From Coxiellaceae bacterium (GTDB lineage: Bacteria > Pseudomonadota > Gammaproteobacteria > Coxiellales > Coxiellaceae), in the NCBI GenBank assembly GCA_030680235.1, contig JAUXWQ010000011.1, forward strand, positions 1-64,000: DNA of 64,000 nucleotides. The letters run 5' to 3'. Under the pieces are notes generated by a model, which worked only from the letters and a program-made list of their open reading frames with translations, was not told where the DNA came from and did no database searches. Shown piece after piece: positions 46,813-56,834 of this stretch; positions within the stretch are counted from its first letter, which is position 1, and every line of letters begins with the position of its first letter. The translations under genes were made by a program, and so were the position numbers.

Positions 46813-47724
46813 TTAAGAAGCGACACACATCGGAAACCCCAGTGCTTCCCGTGCTTTAAAATACCCATTCGCAACGCCAAAGCTTAATTTACGTACACGC
46901 AAAATAAAACGTTGTCGTTCCGATACTGAAATTGCTTGCCTTGCATCCAGTAAATTAAAAGTATGTGATGCTTTCAACACCATTTCATAGGCAACGAGTG
47001 GTAATTGTAATTCGGTATGGCGCGCAGCTTCTTGTTCGTAAAAATCAAATAATTCAAATAATTTCTTTGTGTCCGCATGTTGAAAATTAAATGCAGACAT
47101 TTCAACTTCATTTTGATGAAAGACATCGCCATAAGTCACGGGGCCTTGTGGGCCTTCCGTCCAAATTAAATCGTACATGCTGTCTTTGCCTTGCAAAAAT
47201 AGGGCAAGGCGTTCAAGCCCATACGCAATTTCCCCAGTCACTGGTTGGCAAGGTAATCCGCCTACTTGCTGGAAATAGGTAAACTGTGTAATTTCCATGC
47301 CATCTTGCCATACTTCCCAGCCCAATCCCCAGGCACCGAGCGTCGGTGATTCCCAGTTGTCTTCAACAAAACGAATATCATGTAATAGAGGATCAATGCC
47401 GAGTGCGCGCAAAGAATCTAAATATAAATTCTGAATGTTGTCAGGAGAGGGTTTCAATATCACTTGAAATTGATAATAGTGTTGTCCGCGATTCGGATTT
47501 TCACCATAACGTCCGTCTGTAGGACGACGCGAGGGTTGCACATACGCCGCATTCCACGGCTCAGGGCCAATCGAACGCAAAAAAGTAGCTGGATGAAAGG
47601 TGCCTGCACCAATTTCAAGGTCGAGTGGTTGCAAAATCGCGCAGCCATGATTCGCCCAAAATTGCTGAAGGGTAAAAATAATTTCTTGGAAAGTGAGTGG
47701 TTTTTTTGAGTGAGGTTGGTGCAT
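46813..47724 (-). CDS. glyQ: Glycine--tRNA ligase alpha subunit
   Basis: 303 residues. [23 protein letters not shown]-type start segments, [33 protein letters not shown] and [21 protein letters not shown] are near-universal GlyQ blocks. It holds the catalytic class II core that activates glycine. Its start is 15 bases from the left arm of a GTGAGTGT-type inverted repeat. Confidence 0.97.
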   Translation of the reverse strand: MHQPHSKKPLTFQEIIFTLQQFWANHGCAILQPLDLEIGAGTFHPATFLRSIGPEPWNAAYVQPSRRPTDGRYGENPNRGQHYYQFQVILKPSPDNIQNLYLDSLRALGIDPLLHDIRFVEDNWESPTLGAWGLGWEVWQDGMEITQFTYFQQVGGLPCQPVTGEIAYGLERLALFLQGKDSMYDLIWTEGPQGPVTYGDVFHQNEVEMSAFNFQHADTKKLFELFDFYEQEAARHTELQLPLVAYEMVLKASHTFNLLDARQAISVSERQRFILRVRKLSFGVANGYFKAREALGFPMCVAS

Positions 47725-47738
47725 AAAATTCTAGCTTT

Positions 47739-47834
47739 AGTGTCAGTGTGAGTGTAAGTGTGAGTGTCAGAGGTGTAGTTTAGTTTAAATTAAATTAAAC
47801 CTCTGACACTCCCGCTGGCACTCCCACTCCCACT
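47739..47834. repeat. GTGAGTGT-type inverted repeat with TCAGAGGT core (copy 1)
   Basis: Left arm 47739-47774 (GTGTCAGTGTGAGTGTAAGTGTGAGTGTCAGAGGT-like) and right arm 47799-47834 are imperfect reverse complements, closing on an AT-rich loop that is itself partly self-complementary. The inner core GTCAGAGGT...ACCTCTGAC is the same as in the copies between atp genes. It fills nearly the whole gap between dsbA and glyQ, so it could work as a transcript-end or processing hairpin. Confidence 0.85.
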
Positions 47835-47837
47835 TCC

Positions 47838-48635
47838 TTATTTCACCGCATTCAATTGCGCTTGCAAATCTTGCAGTGTTGTTGCGCCAGGAATAAAGCG
47901 GAAAGTGGTTTCTGCTTTGTTACCAATCACAAACGTAGGTGTACCCATTACTTTCAAGGCTTGTGCCAACTCAAAGTTGTCTTTAAGTTGTTTTTCAATG
48001 GCAGGTGCATCCATATCTTTTGTCATTTTTGCAACATCAACGCCCGTTTTTTTCGCGATTGCCATGATAGCATCTTTATTTAGAGGGCCATTGCTTGTTA
48101 ACAAGGCATTATGGAATGCATAGTATTTGCCAGGTTGCATTGCAACAGCCAATGCCGCTTTTGCAGCATAGTTTGAAGCACCACCGAAGATAGGCAGTTC
48201 TTTAAAGACAACGCGAACGGTTTTATCTTGAGAGATTAATTGTTCAACGCTAGCGGCCATTTCACGGCAGTGTCCACATTGGTAGTCAAAAAATTCAACG
48301 AGTGTTACCGGTGCTGTTTTTTCACCAACGCTTGGGCTTTGTGCATCATCAAACAATTTTGCTTTATTTTGTGCGATTGCGCCCATTGAAGCCGCTTCCA
48401 TTTTCTTTTGTTGCTGTGCTTGCAATGTTTTAGATGCTTCAACCAGTATTTGTGGGTTAGCAACGATGTAATCATGGATAATGGTGTGCATTGCATCGAC
48501 TTGAGCAGGCGTAAAAGTAGGTGCAGCAGCTGTTGCTGGTGTGGTAACCGCTGTTGTCGTCGTTGTGCCAGCGAATACCAATGCGCTTGCAGCCATGCCT
48601 AGAGAGAGTACAGCAATTTGAAGGTGTTTTTTCAC
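47838..48635 (-). CDS. Periplasmic/surface DsbA-family disulfide oxidoreductase, Com1-like
   Basis: 265 residues, GTG start. A signal peptide (about 1-22, cut near VFAG) is followed by a Thr/Ala-rich linker, a helical N-terminal segment (FTPAQVDAMHTIIHDYIVANP), then the thioredoxin fold. The active site CGHC lies in EFFDYQCGHCREM and the cis-Pro in MGTPTFVIGNK. This architecture matches the Com1/DsbA proteins of Coxiella and Legionella, which form or isomerise disulfides outside the cytoplasm. Single gene at the start of the leftward block, next to the putative origin. Confidence 0.88.
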   Translation of the reverse strand: MKKHLQIAVLSLGMAASALVFAGTTTTTAVTTPATAAAPTFTPAQVDAMHTIIHDYIVANPQILVEASKTLQAQQQKKMEAASMGAIAQNKAKLFDDAQSPSVGEKTAPVTLVEFFDYQCGHCREMAASVEQLISQDKTVRVVFKELPIFGGASNYAAKAALAVAMQPGKYYAFHNALLTSNGPLNKDAIMAIAKKTGVDVAKMTKDMDAPAIEKQLKDNFELAQALKVMGTPTFVIGNKAETTFRFIPGATTLQDLQAQLNAVK

Positions 48636-48904
48636 GGTTTTTCCTTAAAAATAATGTGTGGTAAACAGTTGAACACTATAGCGAGTTCGTGGAATGACTG
48701 CAATTGGGGCGCAGACAATTAATGGATTTCAATTTGGCCTTTTTTCTTACAACATGTGGATAAGTCAAATTAATTAATTAAAATCAACATGTTAAAGCGT
48801 TAATAATTGTGGATAGATATTGGTGAAGACTGTCGATAATTTTAGGAAAAAGCGGTGAAGTGAAAAGTGCGGTACAATTTACAAAAAAATTAGAGCTTAT
48901 CATC
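48636..48904. other. Divergent AT-rich gap with DnaA-box-like sites (candidate oriC)
   Basis: TGTGGATAA at 48755-48763 is a perfect DnaA box (TTATCCACA on the other strand). TGTGGATAG at 48809-48817 and TGTCGATAA at 48831-48839 differ by one base each. All three point the same way and flank the AT-rich AATTAATTAATTAAAAT-like stretch at 48768-48784. Genes to the left run left for 5 kb and genes to the right (rsmG-parA-parB) run right, as expected at an origin. rsmG-parAB is a classical oriC neighbourhood, although mnmG is missing. It also holds the promoters for both directions. Confidence 0.5.
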
Positions 48905-49501
48905 ATGCAAAACAAAATCCTTTCTTCTGGTATTTCACAGCTTCAATTAACGATGTCGAATGAAGCGCAAGAGAAACTGCTCGCCTATTTGCATTTATTG
49001 CAAAAATGGAATCATGCTTATAACCTGACAGCCATTACGGACTTCGATAAAATGATTACCTATCATTTGCTCGATAGCCTTTCAATTGCGCCCTTTATCC
49101 TGGGCAATAATATTGTTGATGTTGGCAGTGGTGCAGGATTGCCAGGAATTCCACTGGCTATTTATTTTCCGGAGAAACAGTTCACGTTGATGGATAGCAT
49201 CGGTAAAAAAACGCGATTTATTGCGCAGGCAGTGCGTGAATTACAGCTCAAAAACGTACAGGTTGTGCAAACACGTGCAGAAGAATATCAAAGCAAAAAC
49301 GCCTTTGATACAATGACCGCACGTGCAGTGGCGTCGATTGATGATTTAGTGAAAATTTCTCGTGAATTACTGCAAGACAACGGAAAATTGCTGATGATGA
49401 AGGCAGATGTGTCGGCAGAAGAATTAGAAAAATATCCTTTAACCTGCGAAAAATTAAGTGTGCCGGGTATAGACGGCGAAAGATGTTTGATCATATTGTA
49501 G
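48905..49501 (+). CDS. rsmG: 16S rRNA m7G527 methyltransferase
   Basis: 198 residues. YLHLLQKWNHAYNLTAITD at the N-terminus, SAM loop VDVGSGAGLPGIPLAIYFPE, and the TARAVASIDDLV segment identify RsmG (GidB). It methylates G527 of 16S rRNA. The ATG at 48905 aligns with the usual N-terminus; a GTG at 48860 would add 15 residues. The usual upstream partner mnmG is absent; a non-coding gap takes its place. Confidence 0.95.
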   Translation: MQNKILSSGISQLQLTMSNEAQEKLLAYLHLLQKWNHAYNLTAITDFDKMITYHLLDSLSIAPFILGNNIVDVGSGAGLPGIPLAIYFPEKQFTLMDSIGKKTRFIAQAVRELQLKNVQVVQTRAEEYQSKNAFDTMTARAVASIDDLVKISRELLQDNGKLLMMKADVSAEELEKYPLTCEKLSVPGIDGERCLIIL

Positions 49502-49538
49502 AGATGCGTTTATCGTGTCTAAATAACAAGGAATCTCT

Positions 49539-50321
49539 GTGGCAAAAATAATTGCAATTGCAAATCAAAAAGGTGGTGTTGGTAAAACAACGACAAGCGT
49601 CAATTTAAGTGCATCATTGTCTGCGATCAAACAGCGTGTTTTATTGCTTGATATTGACCCACAAGGAAGTGCAACAGTAGGTGCGGGGGTAGATAAACAT
49701 GCGTTGACCGTTTCAATTAACGATGTGTTATTAGAAACAAAATCTATTCATGATGCACTGATTAAAACGCGTTTTGGTTTTGATGTAGTTGGTGCTAATG
49801 GTGATTTAACCGTCGCTGAAGTGCGATTATTGCAGTCAGAACGTCGAGAAAAACAATTAAGAGCCAGCTTATCTCAAGTAAATAGCTTATACGATTTTGT
49901 CATTATCGATTGTCCTCCTTCCTTAAACATGTTGACCCTAAACGCACTCGTTGCAGCCAATAGTGTGTTAGTACCTGTGCAATGTGAATATTATGCGTTG
50001 GAAGGCTTAACCAGTTTATTGTCGAATATCGAAAAAATTCGTCGTGCAGTGAATCCAGATCTACAGTTAGAAGGATTATTGCGTACCATGTATGATGGTC
50101 GTATGCGATTAACAGAGGAAGTATCCGCACAATTAATTGAGCATTTTGGTGATAAAGTGTATCAGTCGGTCATTCCCCGCAATGTGCGATTGGCAGAAGC
50201 ACCCAGTCATGGCATGCCTGTCTTGGGTTATGATCATCGTTCACAAGGTGCGACTGCGTATTTAGCGCTCGCAAGTGAAGTATTGCGTCGACAACAGGCG
50301 AACAAGGAGGTTGCAGTATGA
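49539..50321 (+). CDS. parA: Chromosome partitioning ATPase ParA (Soj)
   Basis: 260 residues, GTG start after AAGGAATCTCT. The deviant Walker A KGGVGKTT lies near the N-terminus, followed by LLDIDPQGSATVG and VIIDCPPSLNMLTLNAL. It binds DNA non-specifically in an ATP-dependent way and moves ParB-parS complexes. Its end overlaps parB by 4 bases (ATGA). Confidence 0.96.
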   Translation: MAKIIAIANQKGGVGKTTTSVNLSASLSAIKQRVLLLDIDPQGSATVGAGVDKHALTVSINDVLLETKSIHDALIKTRFGFDVVGANGDLTVAEVRLLQSERREKQLRASLSQVNSLYDFVIIDCPPSLNMLTLNALVAANSVLVPVQCEYYALEGLTSLLSNIEKIRRAVNPDLQLEGLLRTMYDGRMRLTEEVSAQLIEHFGDKVYQSVIPRNVRLAEAPSHGMPVLGYDHRSQGATAYLALASEVLRRQQANKEVAV

Positions 50322-51232
50322 GACGTGGATTAGGTAAAGGATTGTCCGACATTGGTTTAGGCGCATTGTTAGGTGACCTACAAACGGCGCCAACAGCAGT
50401 GTCTGAATTAATTTCTTTGGTGGAAGAAAAATCAGAGAGTGCAGCCGCCGATGGTCAATTAAAAAAATTATCCGTTGATGTGTTAATTCCTGGCCAATAT
50501 CAGCCACGCAAAATAATGGCGCATGAAGCACTAGAAGAGTTGGCTAATTCCATTCGTACGCAAGGGGTGATTCAGCCAATTGTTGTCCGGCCCTCATCGA
50601 ATAATCAATATGAAATTATTGCCGGTGAACGCCGCTGGCGTGCTGCAAGATTAGCAGGCTTAACGATGATTCCTGCGATCGTGCGTGAAATGAATGATGA
50701 AACAGCGGTTGTCTTAGCGTTGATTGAAAATATTCAACGTCGTGATTTGAATGTGATGGAAGAAGCGTTCGCATTAAATCGCTTGCTAACAGAATTTAAT
50801 ATGACGCATCAACAGGTGGCCGATAGTGTTGGTAAATCACGCACTAACGTCACCAATATTTTACGATTATTAAAATTGGCAGTAGATGTGCGCATCATGG
50901 TTGAAAGTGGTCAACTTGAAATGGGTCATGCGCGTGCATTATTGTCATTGAGTGATGATGAGCAAAGCATTGCGGCCAATGCGATTGTTGCGCAAGGATT
51001 ATCAGTTCGTGAAACAGAAGAGTTTATTCGTACAAAACAAGAAGATTCGCAGGCGGTTCCAGTGGCAGGAGCAAAATCTGATAAAATTATTTTGCATACC
51101 TTGCAAGATCGCTTGAGACAAAAATTGGGTGTGAAAGTAGCGATTACTCAAAACACAAAAGGCTGCGGTAAACTAGTGATTCGTTATAAAAATGAAAGGG
51201 AACTCGAAGAAATTCTTGCGCACTTGCATTAA
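50318..51232 (+). CDS. parB: Chromosome partitioning protein ParB (Spo0J)
   Basis: 304 residues. A basic start (RRGLGKGLSDIG) precedes the CTPase/N-engagement domain with IPGQYQPRK, IQPIVVRP and GERRWRAARLAG. Next is the central HTH (MTHQQVADSVGKSRTNVTNILRLL, about 170-195) and the C-terminal dimer domain. It binds parS and spreads. I did not notice a parS-like 16-mer in this window by eye. The rightward housekeeping run is interrupted after parB by an antisense gene. Confidence 0.95.
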   Translation: MRRGLGKGLSDIGLGALLGDLQTAPTAVSELISLVEEKSESAAADGQLKKLSVDVLIPGQYQPRKIMAHEALEELANSIRTQGVIQPIVVRPSSNNQYEIIAGERRWRAARLAGLTMIPAIVREMNDETAVVLALIENIQRRDLNVMEEAFALNRLLTEFNMTHQQVADSVGKSRTNVTNILRLLKLAVDVRIMVESGQLEMGHARALLSLSDDEQSIAANAIVAQGLSVRETEEFIRTKQEDSQAVPVAGAKSDKIILHTLQDRLRQKLGVKVAITQNTKGCGKLVIRYKNERELEEILAHLH

Positions 51233-51264
51233 GGAGCAGTTGCTTAGTGCGAGCGTGAGCGTAA

Positions 51265-51279
51265 GCGAGTGTTTGCAGG
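51265..51279 (+). repeat. Short dispersed motif shared with the galE/galU hairpin
   Basis: GCGAGTGTTTGCAGG here differs from the galE/galU hairpin arm (6011-6026) only by one T. The surrounding GAGCGTGAGCGTAAGC also resembles the simple arms of the atp repeats. A weak complementary AATCGCT follows. It lies after the parB stop. Confidence 0.5.
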
Positions 51280-51316
51280 ATAATCGCTAACCCCGCTGAA
51301 ATAATCACATTTTCTC

Positions 51317-53773
51317 TTATGATAATGAACACAACAAGGCGGGCGGCGGGCAAATTGCTCTTAGCTTATGGGTTAATTGTGTATAAGATGTTGGCCCTGA
51401 AAAAAGTGATCCGTATTGTGTTTTATGCAGGATATCGATCTCATCGAGCACCTCTTGATTGGTTTTGCCTGAATCAGTTAGTGTTTTTGCAGCACCAAAA
51501 TAATCTAATGCTTCTCTGTACTGCGTGGGATCACTGAGCGCGTTATTTATAAAAATTAATCGTAATGCGCGATGTGCAGCGATACATAGGTTATTGTCAC
51601 GTAGTGCATGTTGCTGAAAATGTGAGTCAATTAAGACAAGATGTATACTATTTTTTACCGGATTTTGTGAAATTTTTTGAATCGTGTTGTGAATATACCT
51701 TAAGTCAACTGTTTCAGGTTTATTGTCAGGTAATCGGGATAATATAAATTGTGCCGCTTCATTTGCATCAATGATATTGGGATTGCCAAATAAAATAGTT
51801 GCGTAATCTATGTAGTGCTCATGAAGTAGTAAAATTATGGAATCCCAAGAATTTTTTTCTGAGTCCAATAGCAAGTCAATTTCATCTAATGCAGCGCTAC
51901 TTTCCTGTGTAAAAATTAATCCTGTATAAACAAGTGTTGTTATTATTAGGGAAATGCCGTTTTCTATAGTAGTAAGCGCCTTAAATGCAATAACAAAAAA
52001 TGCATGTAGCATTTTTTTATCAAGGGCCTCACCTTCAATAGCGGTGATTTGTCTATAAAATTCTGAGAGCATAACTATGCCAGTATTTTTGATGTTAAAA
52101 CTATTTTTTATAAGGCAGAGCGTTTTTTCTAACAAGGTTTTCGTGAATGAGTGTTGTGCAGTATTGTTGTAAATATCCTCGATATGAGCAATTAATAAGC
52201 TAAGACAGTTTTTTTCTTTTTCTGATAAGGCGTCGCAGCGTAACAGTAACTGTTTTACAATGGAAAATTGCTTTGCTTGTAGTGTGCTATTCAGTAAAGA
52301 AATAGTTGTATTGAGTGTCAGTGTCGTTTCTTGATGACAGGACGCATCAAGAATGGCTTCTACAATAGGCCATTTTTCTCTTAAGTTTGCATGTAGTAAG
52401 TCTTGTTCTATTGAATTGCTATAGGGTGAAATTATTTGAACCGTTTTGATATTGTCTTGATGACAGGCAAGCTGAAATATATTTTGATGCGTTGCGATAA
52501 AATCTTTATTCGTGGGGTCTTGATTAGCAAGTAGTGCGTGCAATAAATCATCATGTTGAGCGCGTGCTGCAAAAAAAAATGCACTGTATCCGTTGCAATT
52601 TTTATAGAAAAACCGCTGTGCTGGTTCTAAAATCTTGGCTAATCGTATGGCAAGCGTTGCTTTATGCGCTTCCGAAGCCAGTAATAAAGCGATCCCATAA
52701 CGTGCAGCATCATTTTTGTCTGGTGCTTGTTGTGATATAAGCTCGACAATGTTCCAAGCCTCTTTTTTTGCAGCAGCTTCAATGGGGGTTTGGTCTTTAT
52801 ATAAAAACGATAAATTTAATGGATTTTGTAAAATTTTTTCTGCTATGAGAAGCGCATTTTTTTCTATGCTTAAATGCAATAGCATAGAAAAACAATCTTC
52901 TTTGGCATCGACGTTAGTACTTACTGCAGTGATTAAGTCATCGAATGAATATCGCGTGAGTAAATGCGGATATAAAAAAATAGGATTTTTCAAAACAGGC
53001 AATAATTCTAGAGCTGTTTTTTTCTGGTGGCGAGTTAACTCTACTTGTGGGTAGTGATGGAGTGATTGCACTGTCTTTTTAAAGTGGCTATCAATAATGC
53101 CAGCACCCTGCATGAGCGGGAAAGTTAAGTCAGAAAATTCTCGATTTTCAAATTGAATTAATTGAAAATAGGTGTCAAATGGTAACCAGTCTGGGTGTGT
53201 TATGGAAAATAATTGCTGTAACGATTCTAAAATATCTAAGCGATCATCAGTGAATATCAGTAAAGGTTGTTTACTTTGGCTGCGTAGATGGTGCAACTGT
53301 AAATAGAGAAGCGCATTTTTTGTTTCATCAAGCCAAGGGATAGTGGGTGAAGGGCATAGTTGAGCCAAATGTTTTTTTTCAGCTTCGCTCATGTTGATGG
53401 CGTTATCAAAGCAGGCACCTTCATAAACGTTTAATGCAATATCTTCAGCAGTTAATTTAATGAGCTTAATGCGATGAGAAAATGCTGGGTATTTTTTTTG
53501 AAAAGTTTCAACAAATCGAATTAAGTGTTGGAAGCAGCAACCATTGTTGTTTCCCTTCCAGTTGATTGCATTAATGTAACGTGTGTTGCGCAATGAGCCA
53601 TTGTAAACCCAAAGTACTGCTTTGGTGTCGGTCAACAATTCATAAGCAAAATGAAGCAGTGCATCAGAGGGAGGTTCATTGTCACCAGAATTAAGATTAG
53701 GGGAAGCAGAGCCATCATAGTCGATGGATAGCCCAATGACATCGGGATCAACGTCGCCATGGATTCGTCGCAT
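51317..53773 (-). CDS. Large ankyrin-like protein with HAD-like N-terminus, possible effector
   Basis: 818 residues, not recognised as a named family. The N-terminus has GLSIDYDGSASPN (an acidic DxDG-like loop), LWVYNGSLRNTRYINAINWKG and later LLIFTDDRLDILESL. These together resemble the HAD-like domain seen in some Legionella/Coxiella host-interaction proteins. From about 290 to 480 there are degenerate ankyrin-type helical repeats (QTPIEAAAKKEAWNIVELI, GYSAFFFAARAQHDDLLHALL, NIFQLACHQDNIKTVQII). The last 300 residues are helical and unknown. It has no signal peptide or membrane helix. It is antisense to the par and atp genes on each side. A type IV secretion substrate is a guess. Confidence 0.65.
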   Translation of the reverse strand: MRRIHGDVDPDVIGLSIDYDGSASPNLNSGDNEPPSDALLHFAYELLTDTKAVLWVYNGSLRNTRYINAINWKGNNNGCCFQHLIRFVETFQKKYPAFSHRIKLIKLTAEDIALNVYEGACFDNAINMSEAEKKHLAQLCPSPTIPWLDETKNALLYLQLHHLRSQSKQPLLIFTDDRLDILESLQQLFSITHPDWLPFDTYFQLIQFENREFSDLTFPLMQGAGIIDSHFKKTVQSLHHYPQVELTRHQKKTALELLPVLKNPIFLYPHLLTRYSFDDLITAVSTNVDAKEDCFSMLLHLSIEKNALLIAEKILQNPLNLSFLYKDQTPIEAAAKKEAWNIVELISQQAPDKNDAARYGIALLLASEAHKATLAIRLAKILEPAQRFFYKNCNGYSAFFFAARAQHDDLLHALLANQDPTNKDFIATHQNIFQLACHQDNIKTVQIISPYSNSIEQDLLHANLREKWPIVEAILDASCHQETTLTLNTTISLLNSTLQAKQFSIVKQLLLRCDALSEKEKNCLSLLIAHIEDIYNNTAQHSFTKTLLEKTLCLIKNSFNIKNTGIVMLSEFYRQITAIEGEALDKKMLHAFFVIAFKALTTIENGISLIITTLVYTGLIFTQESSAALDEIDLLLDSEKNSWDSIILLLHEHYIDYATILFGNPNIIDANEAAQFILSRLPDNKPETVDLRYIHNTIQKISQNPVKNSIHLVLIDSHFQQHALRDNNLCIAAHRALRLIFINNALSDPTQYREALDYFGAAKTLTDSGKTNQEVLDEIDILHKTQYGSLFSGPTSYTQLTHKLRAICPPPALLCSLS

Positions 53774-53985
53774 AAGCCATACCCTGTCGTTTTTTTGGAA
53801 AAGGAACCCTTTCCTTGTACAACGTATTTTTTTTCAATGCAATTATTTTGTACGCGTTTCTGGGGGATTGATTTGTAGCATCTCTGAAAATCGAATTTAT
53901 CTCATTGAATTCGTTGCGAATCTATGTGAAAGACTTTATACTCGCCCCGACTTTCGATTCTGCACAAGATGAGAGGGCATTGCTC

Positions 53986-55153
<1,168 letters not shown>

Positions 55154-55164
55154 GAGCGAGCCGT

Positions 55165-55190
55165 GTTGCGAGCCGCGCGCGTAAGCAAGC
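55165..55190. repeat. GCGAGCCGCGCG-type dispersed motif between atpB and atpE
   Basis: GTTGCGAGCCGCGCGCGTAA(G)CAAGC almost repeats 14703-14733. The 90-base gap between atpB and atpE holds this motif but not the GTGAGTGT hairpin found at most later junctions. AGAGGA before atpE is its Shine-Dalgarno. Confidence 0.5.
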
Positions 55191-55225
55191 GATTAACTCA
55201 TCCCAATTGGTTTTTAAGCAATTAA

Positions 55226-55540
<315 letters not shown>

Positions 55541-55542
55541 AT

Positions 55543-55714
55543 AGTGTGAGTGTGAGCTGAAGTGTCAGTGTGAGTGTGAGTATCAGAGGTTAAGTTGAGA
55601 GCAAATGTAAATTTAAAATCCATTGGGATTTTTGATTTTTATTTTGTTCTAGGTTTTACCTCTGACACTCACACTGACACTCCCACTCACACTGACACTC
55701 CCACTCCCTCTCAC
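55543..55714. repeat. GTGAGTGT-type inverted repeat, atpE/atpF junction (copy 2)
   Basis: Left arm about 55543-55590 (GTGTGAGTGTGAG...GTCAGTGTGAGTGTGAGTATCAGAGGT) and right arm about 55658-55714 (ACCTCTGACACTCACACTGACACTCCCACTCACAC...) with a 67-base AT-rich loop. It starts right after the atpE stop and ends just before the AAGGA of atpF. The right arm has an extra CACTCACACTGACACTCC unit, showing copy-number change of the simple motif. Confidence 0.9.
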
Positions 55715-55727
55715 TAAGGAACAGATT

Positions 55728-56201
55728 ATGAATTTAAACCTCACCCTCCTTGGCGAAATGCTGACCTTTATGGTTTTCGTGTGGTTCACGATGCGTTTTA
55801 TATGGCCGCCTTTAACGAAGGCCTTAGAAGATCGTCGCGAAAAAATTGCGACAGGTCTTGCAGCTTCTGAAAAAGCGAAACGTGATTTAGAATTGGCGCA
55901 ACATAAAGTCACTGAACTGATGACGGAAGCAAAAGCACAGGCTGCCCAATTGATTGAACAAGCGAATCAGCGTGCGAACCATATCGTTGAAGAAGGCAAA
56001 GCGCGTGCGCGGGTTGAAGGCGATCGTTTATTAGCAATTGCAAAAAGTGATATCGAGCGTGAGATTTATGCAGCACGTGAAGTATTGATGAAGCAATTGT
56101 CGTCACTTGTCGTTACAGGTGCTGAAAAGATTTTGCAACACGACGTGAATAAAAGTGCGAACGATAGAATTATTGCAGAGATGGTGAAAGAACATGGCTG
56201 A
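55728..56201 (+). CDS. atpF: ATP synthase subunit b
   Basis: 157 residues. One N-terminal membrane helix (about 7-25, ending RFIWPPLTKALEDRREKI) and then a long charged coiled coil (about 30-145). It is the peripheral stalk that holds F1 to subunit a. Shine-Dalgarno AAGGA is 10 bases upstream. It overlaps atpH by 8 bases. Confidence 0.96.
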   Translation: MNLNLTLLGEMLTFMVFVWFTMRFIWPPLTKALEDRREKIATGLAASEKAKRDLELAQHKVTELMTEAKAQAAQLIEQANQRANHIVEEGKARARVEGDRLLAIAKSDIEREIYAAREVLMKQLSSLVVTGAEKILQHDVNKSANDRIIAEMVKEHG

Positions 56202-56718
56202 TGCTTTATCCGTTGCAAGACCCTATGCCAAAGCAGCATTTAGTGTTGCAAAAGCAGACAATCAATTGTCGCAGTGGTCGCACGCGTTGAAACAATTGGC
56301 GATTGCCTCTCAAGAAAAAGACATGCAAGCCTTGTTGAAGAATCCCAATGTTAGCAAAGAACAGTGTTGTGAGTTGCTACGTGTTTTTGCAGATGCGCAA
56401 TCACTCCAGAATTTTTTGAAATTGTTAGCAGAAAAAAAACGATTGCCCTTATTACCAGACGTTTCGATTTTATTTGAAACAATGCTTGCAAAAGAATCTG
56501 GTTATTTGGCATTAACAGTGACTTCTGCATTTGAAATGAGTGAAACACAGCAAAATGAAGTGCAAAAAAAATTGGAAACGCAGTTTCATTCAGCAATGAA
56601 AATTGAATTTAAAGTAGATCCATCTGTGATCGGGGGTCTTTTTGTTCGCTCCGACACTTGGGTAATGGATGCTACGATTTTAGGTAAATTGAAGAGATTA
56701 AAGACGGTATTGAATTGA
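56194..56718 (+). CDS. atpH: ATP synthase subunit delta
   Basis: 174 residues. [14 protein letters not shown] at the start, [18 protein letters not shown] in the middle and the conserved end [24 protein letters not shown]. It links the b stalk to the top of F1. It starts within the end of atpF, so the two are translationally coupled. Confidence 0.95.
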   Translation: MADALSVARPYAKAAFSVAKADNQLSQWSHALKQLAIASQEKDMQALLKNPNVSKEQCCELLRVFADAQSLQNFLKLLAEKKRLPLLPDVSILFETMLAKESGYLALTVTSAFEMSETQQNEVQKKLETQFHSAMKIEFKVDPSVIGGLFVRSDTWVMDATILGKLKRLKTVLN

Positions 56719-56722
56719 GGGT

Positions 56723-56816
56723 TGTGAGTGGGTGTGAGTGTCGGTGTGAGTGTCAGAGGTTTGATTTAGAACAAAGCTCTGACACTCACACTCACACGCA
56801 CACGCACACTCACACC
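56723..56816. repeat. GTGAGTGT-type inverted repeat, atpH/atpA junction (copy 3)
   Basis: Left arm 56723-56760 (GTGAGTGGGTGTGAGTGTCGGTGTGAGTGTCAGAGGT-like) and right arm 56775-56816 (AGCTCTGACACTCACACTCACACGCACACGC...). The loop is only 14 bases. It begins 4 bases after the atpH stop and ends about 19 bases before the atpA ATG. Read as protein, the right arm gives a Thr-His run upstream of AtpA that is not real coding sequence. Confidence 0.9.
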
Positions 56817-56834
56817 CCATTAGGGGAAAAAACA

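Noticed and set aside
56715-56834. In-frame upstream extension of AtpA with a Thr-His repeat
   Set aside because: It is only the GTGAGTGT repeat read as protein. The ATG at 56835 with GGGGAAAA gives the normal AtpA start.
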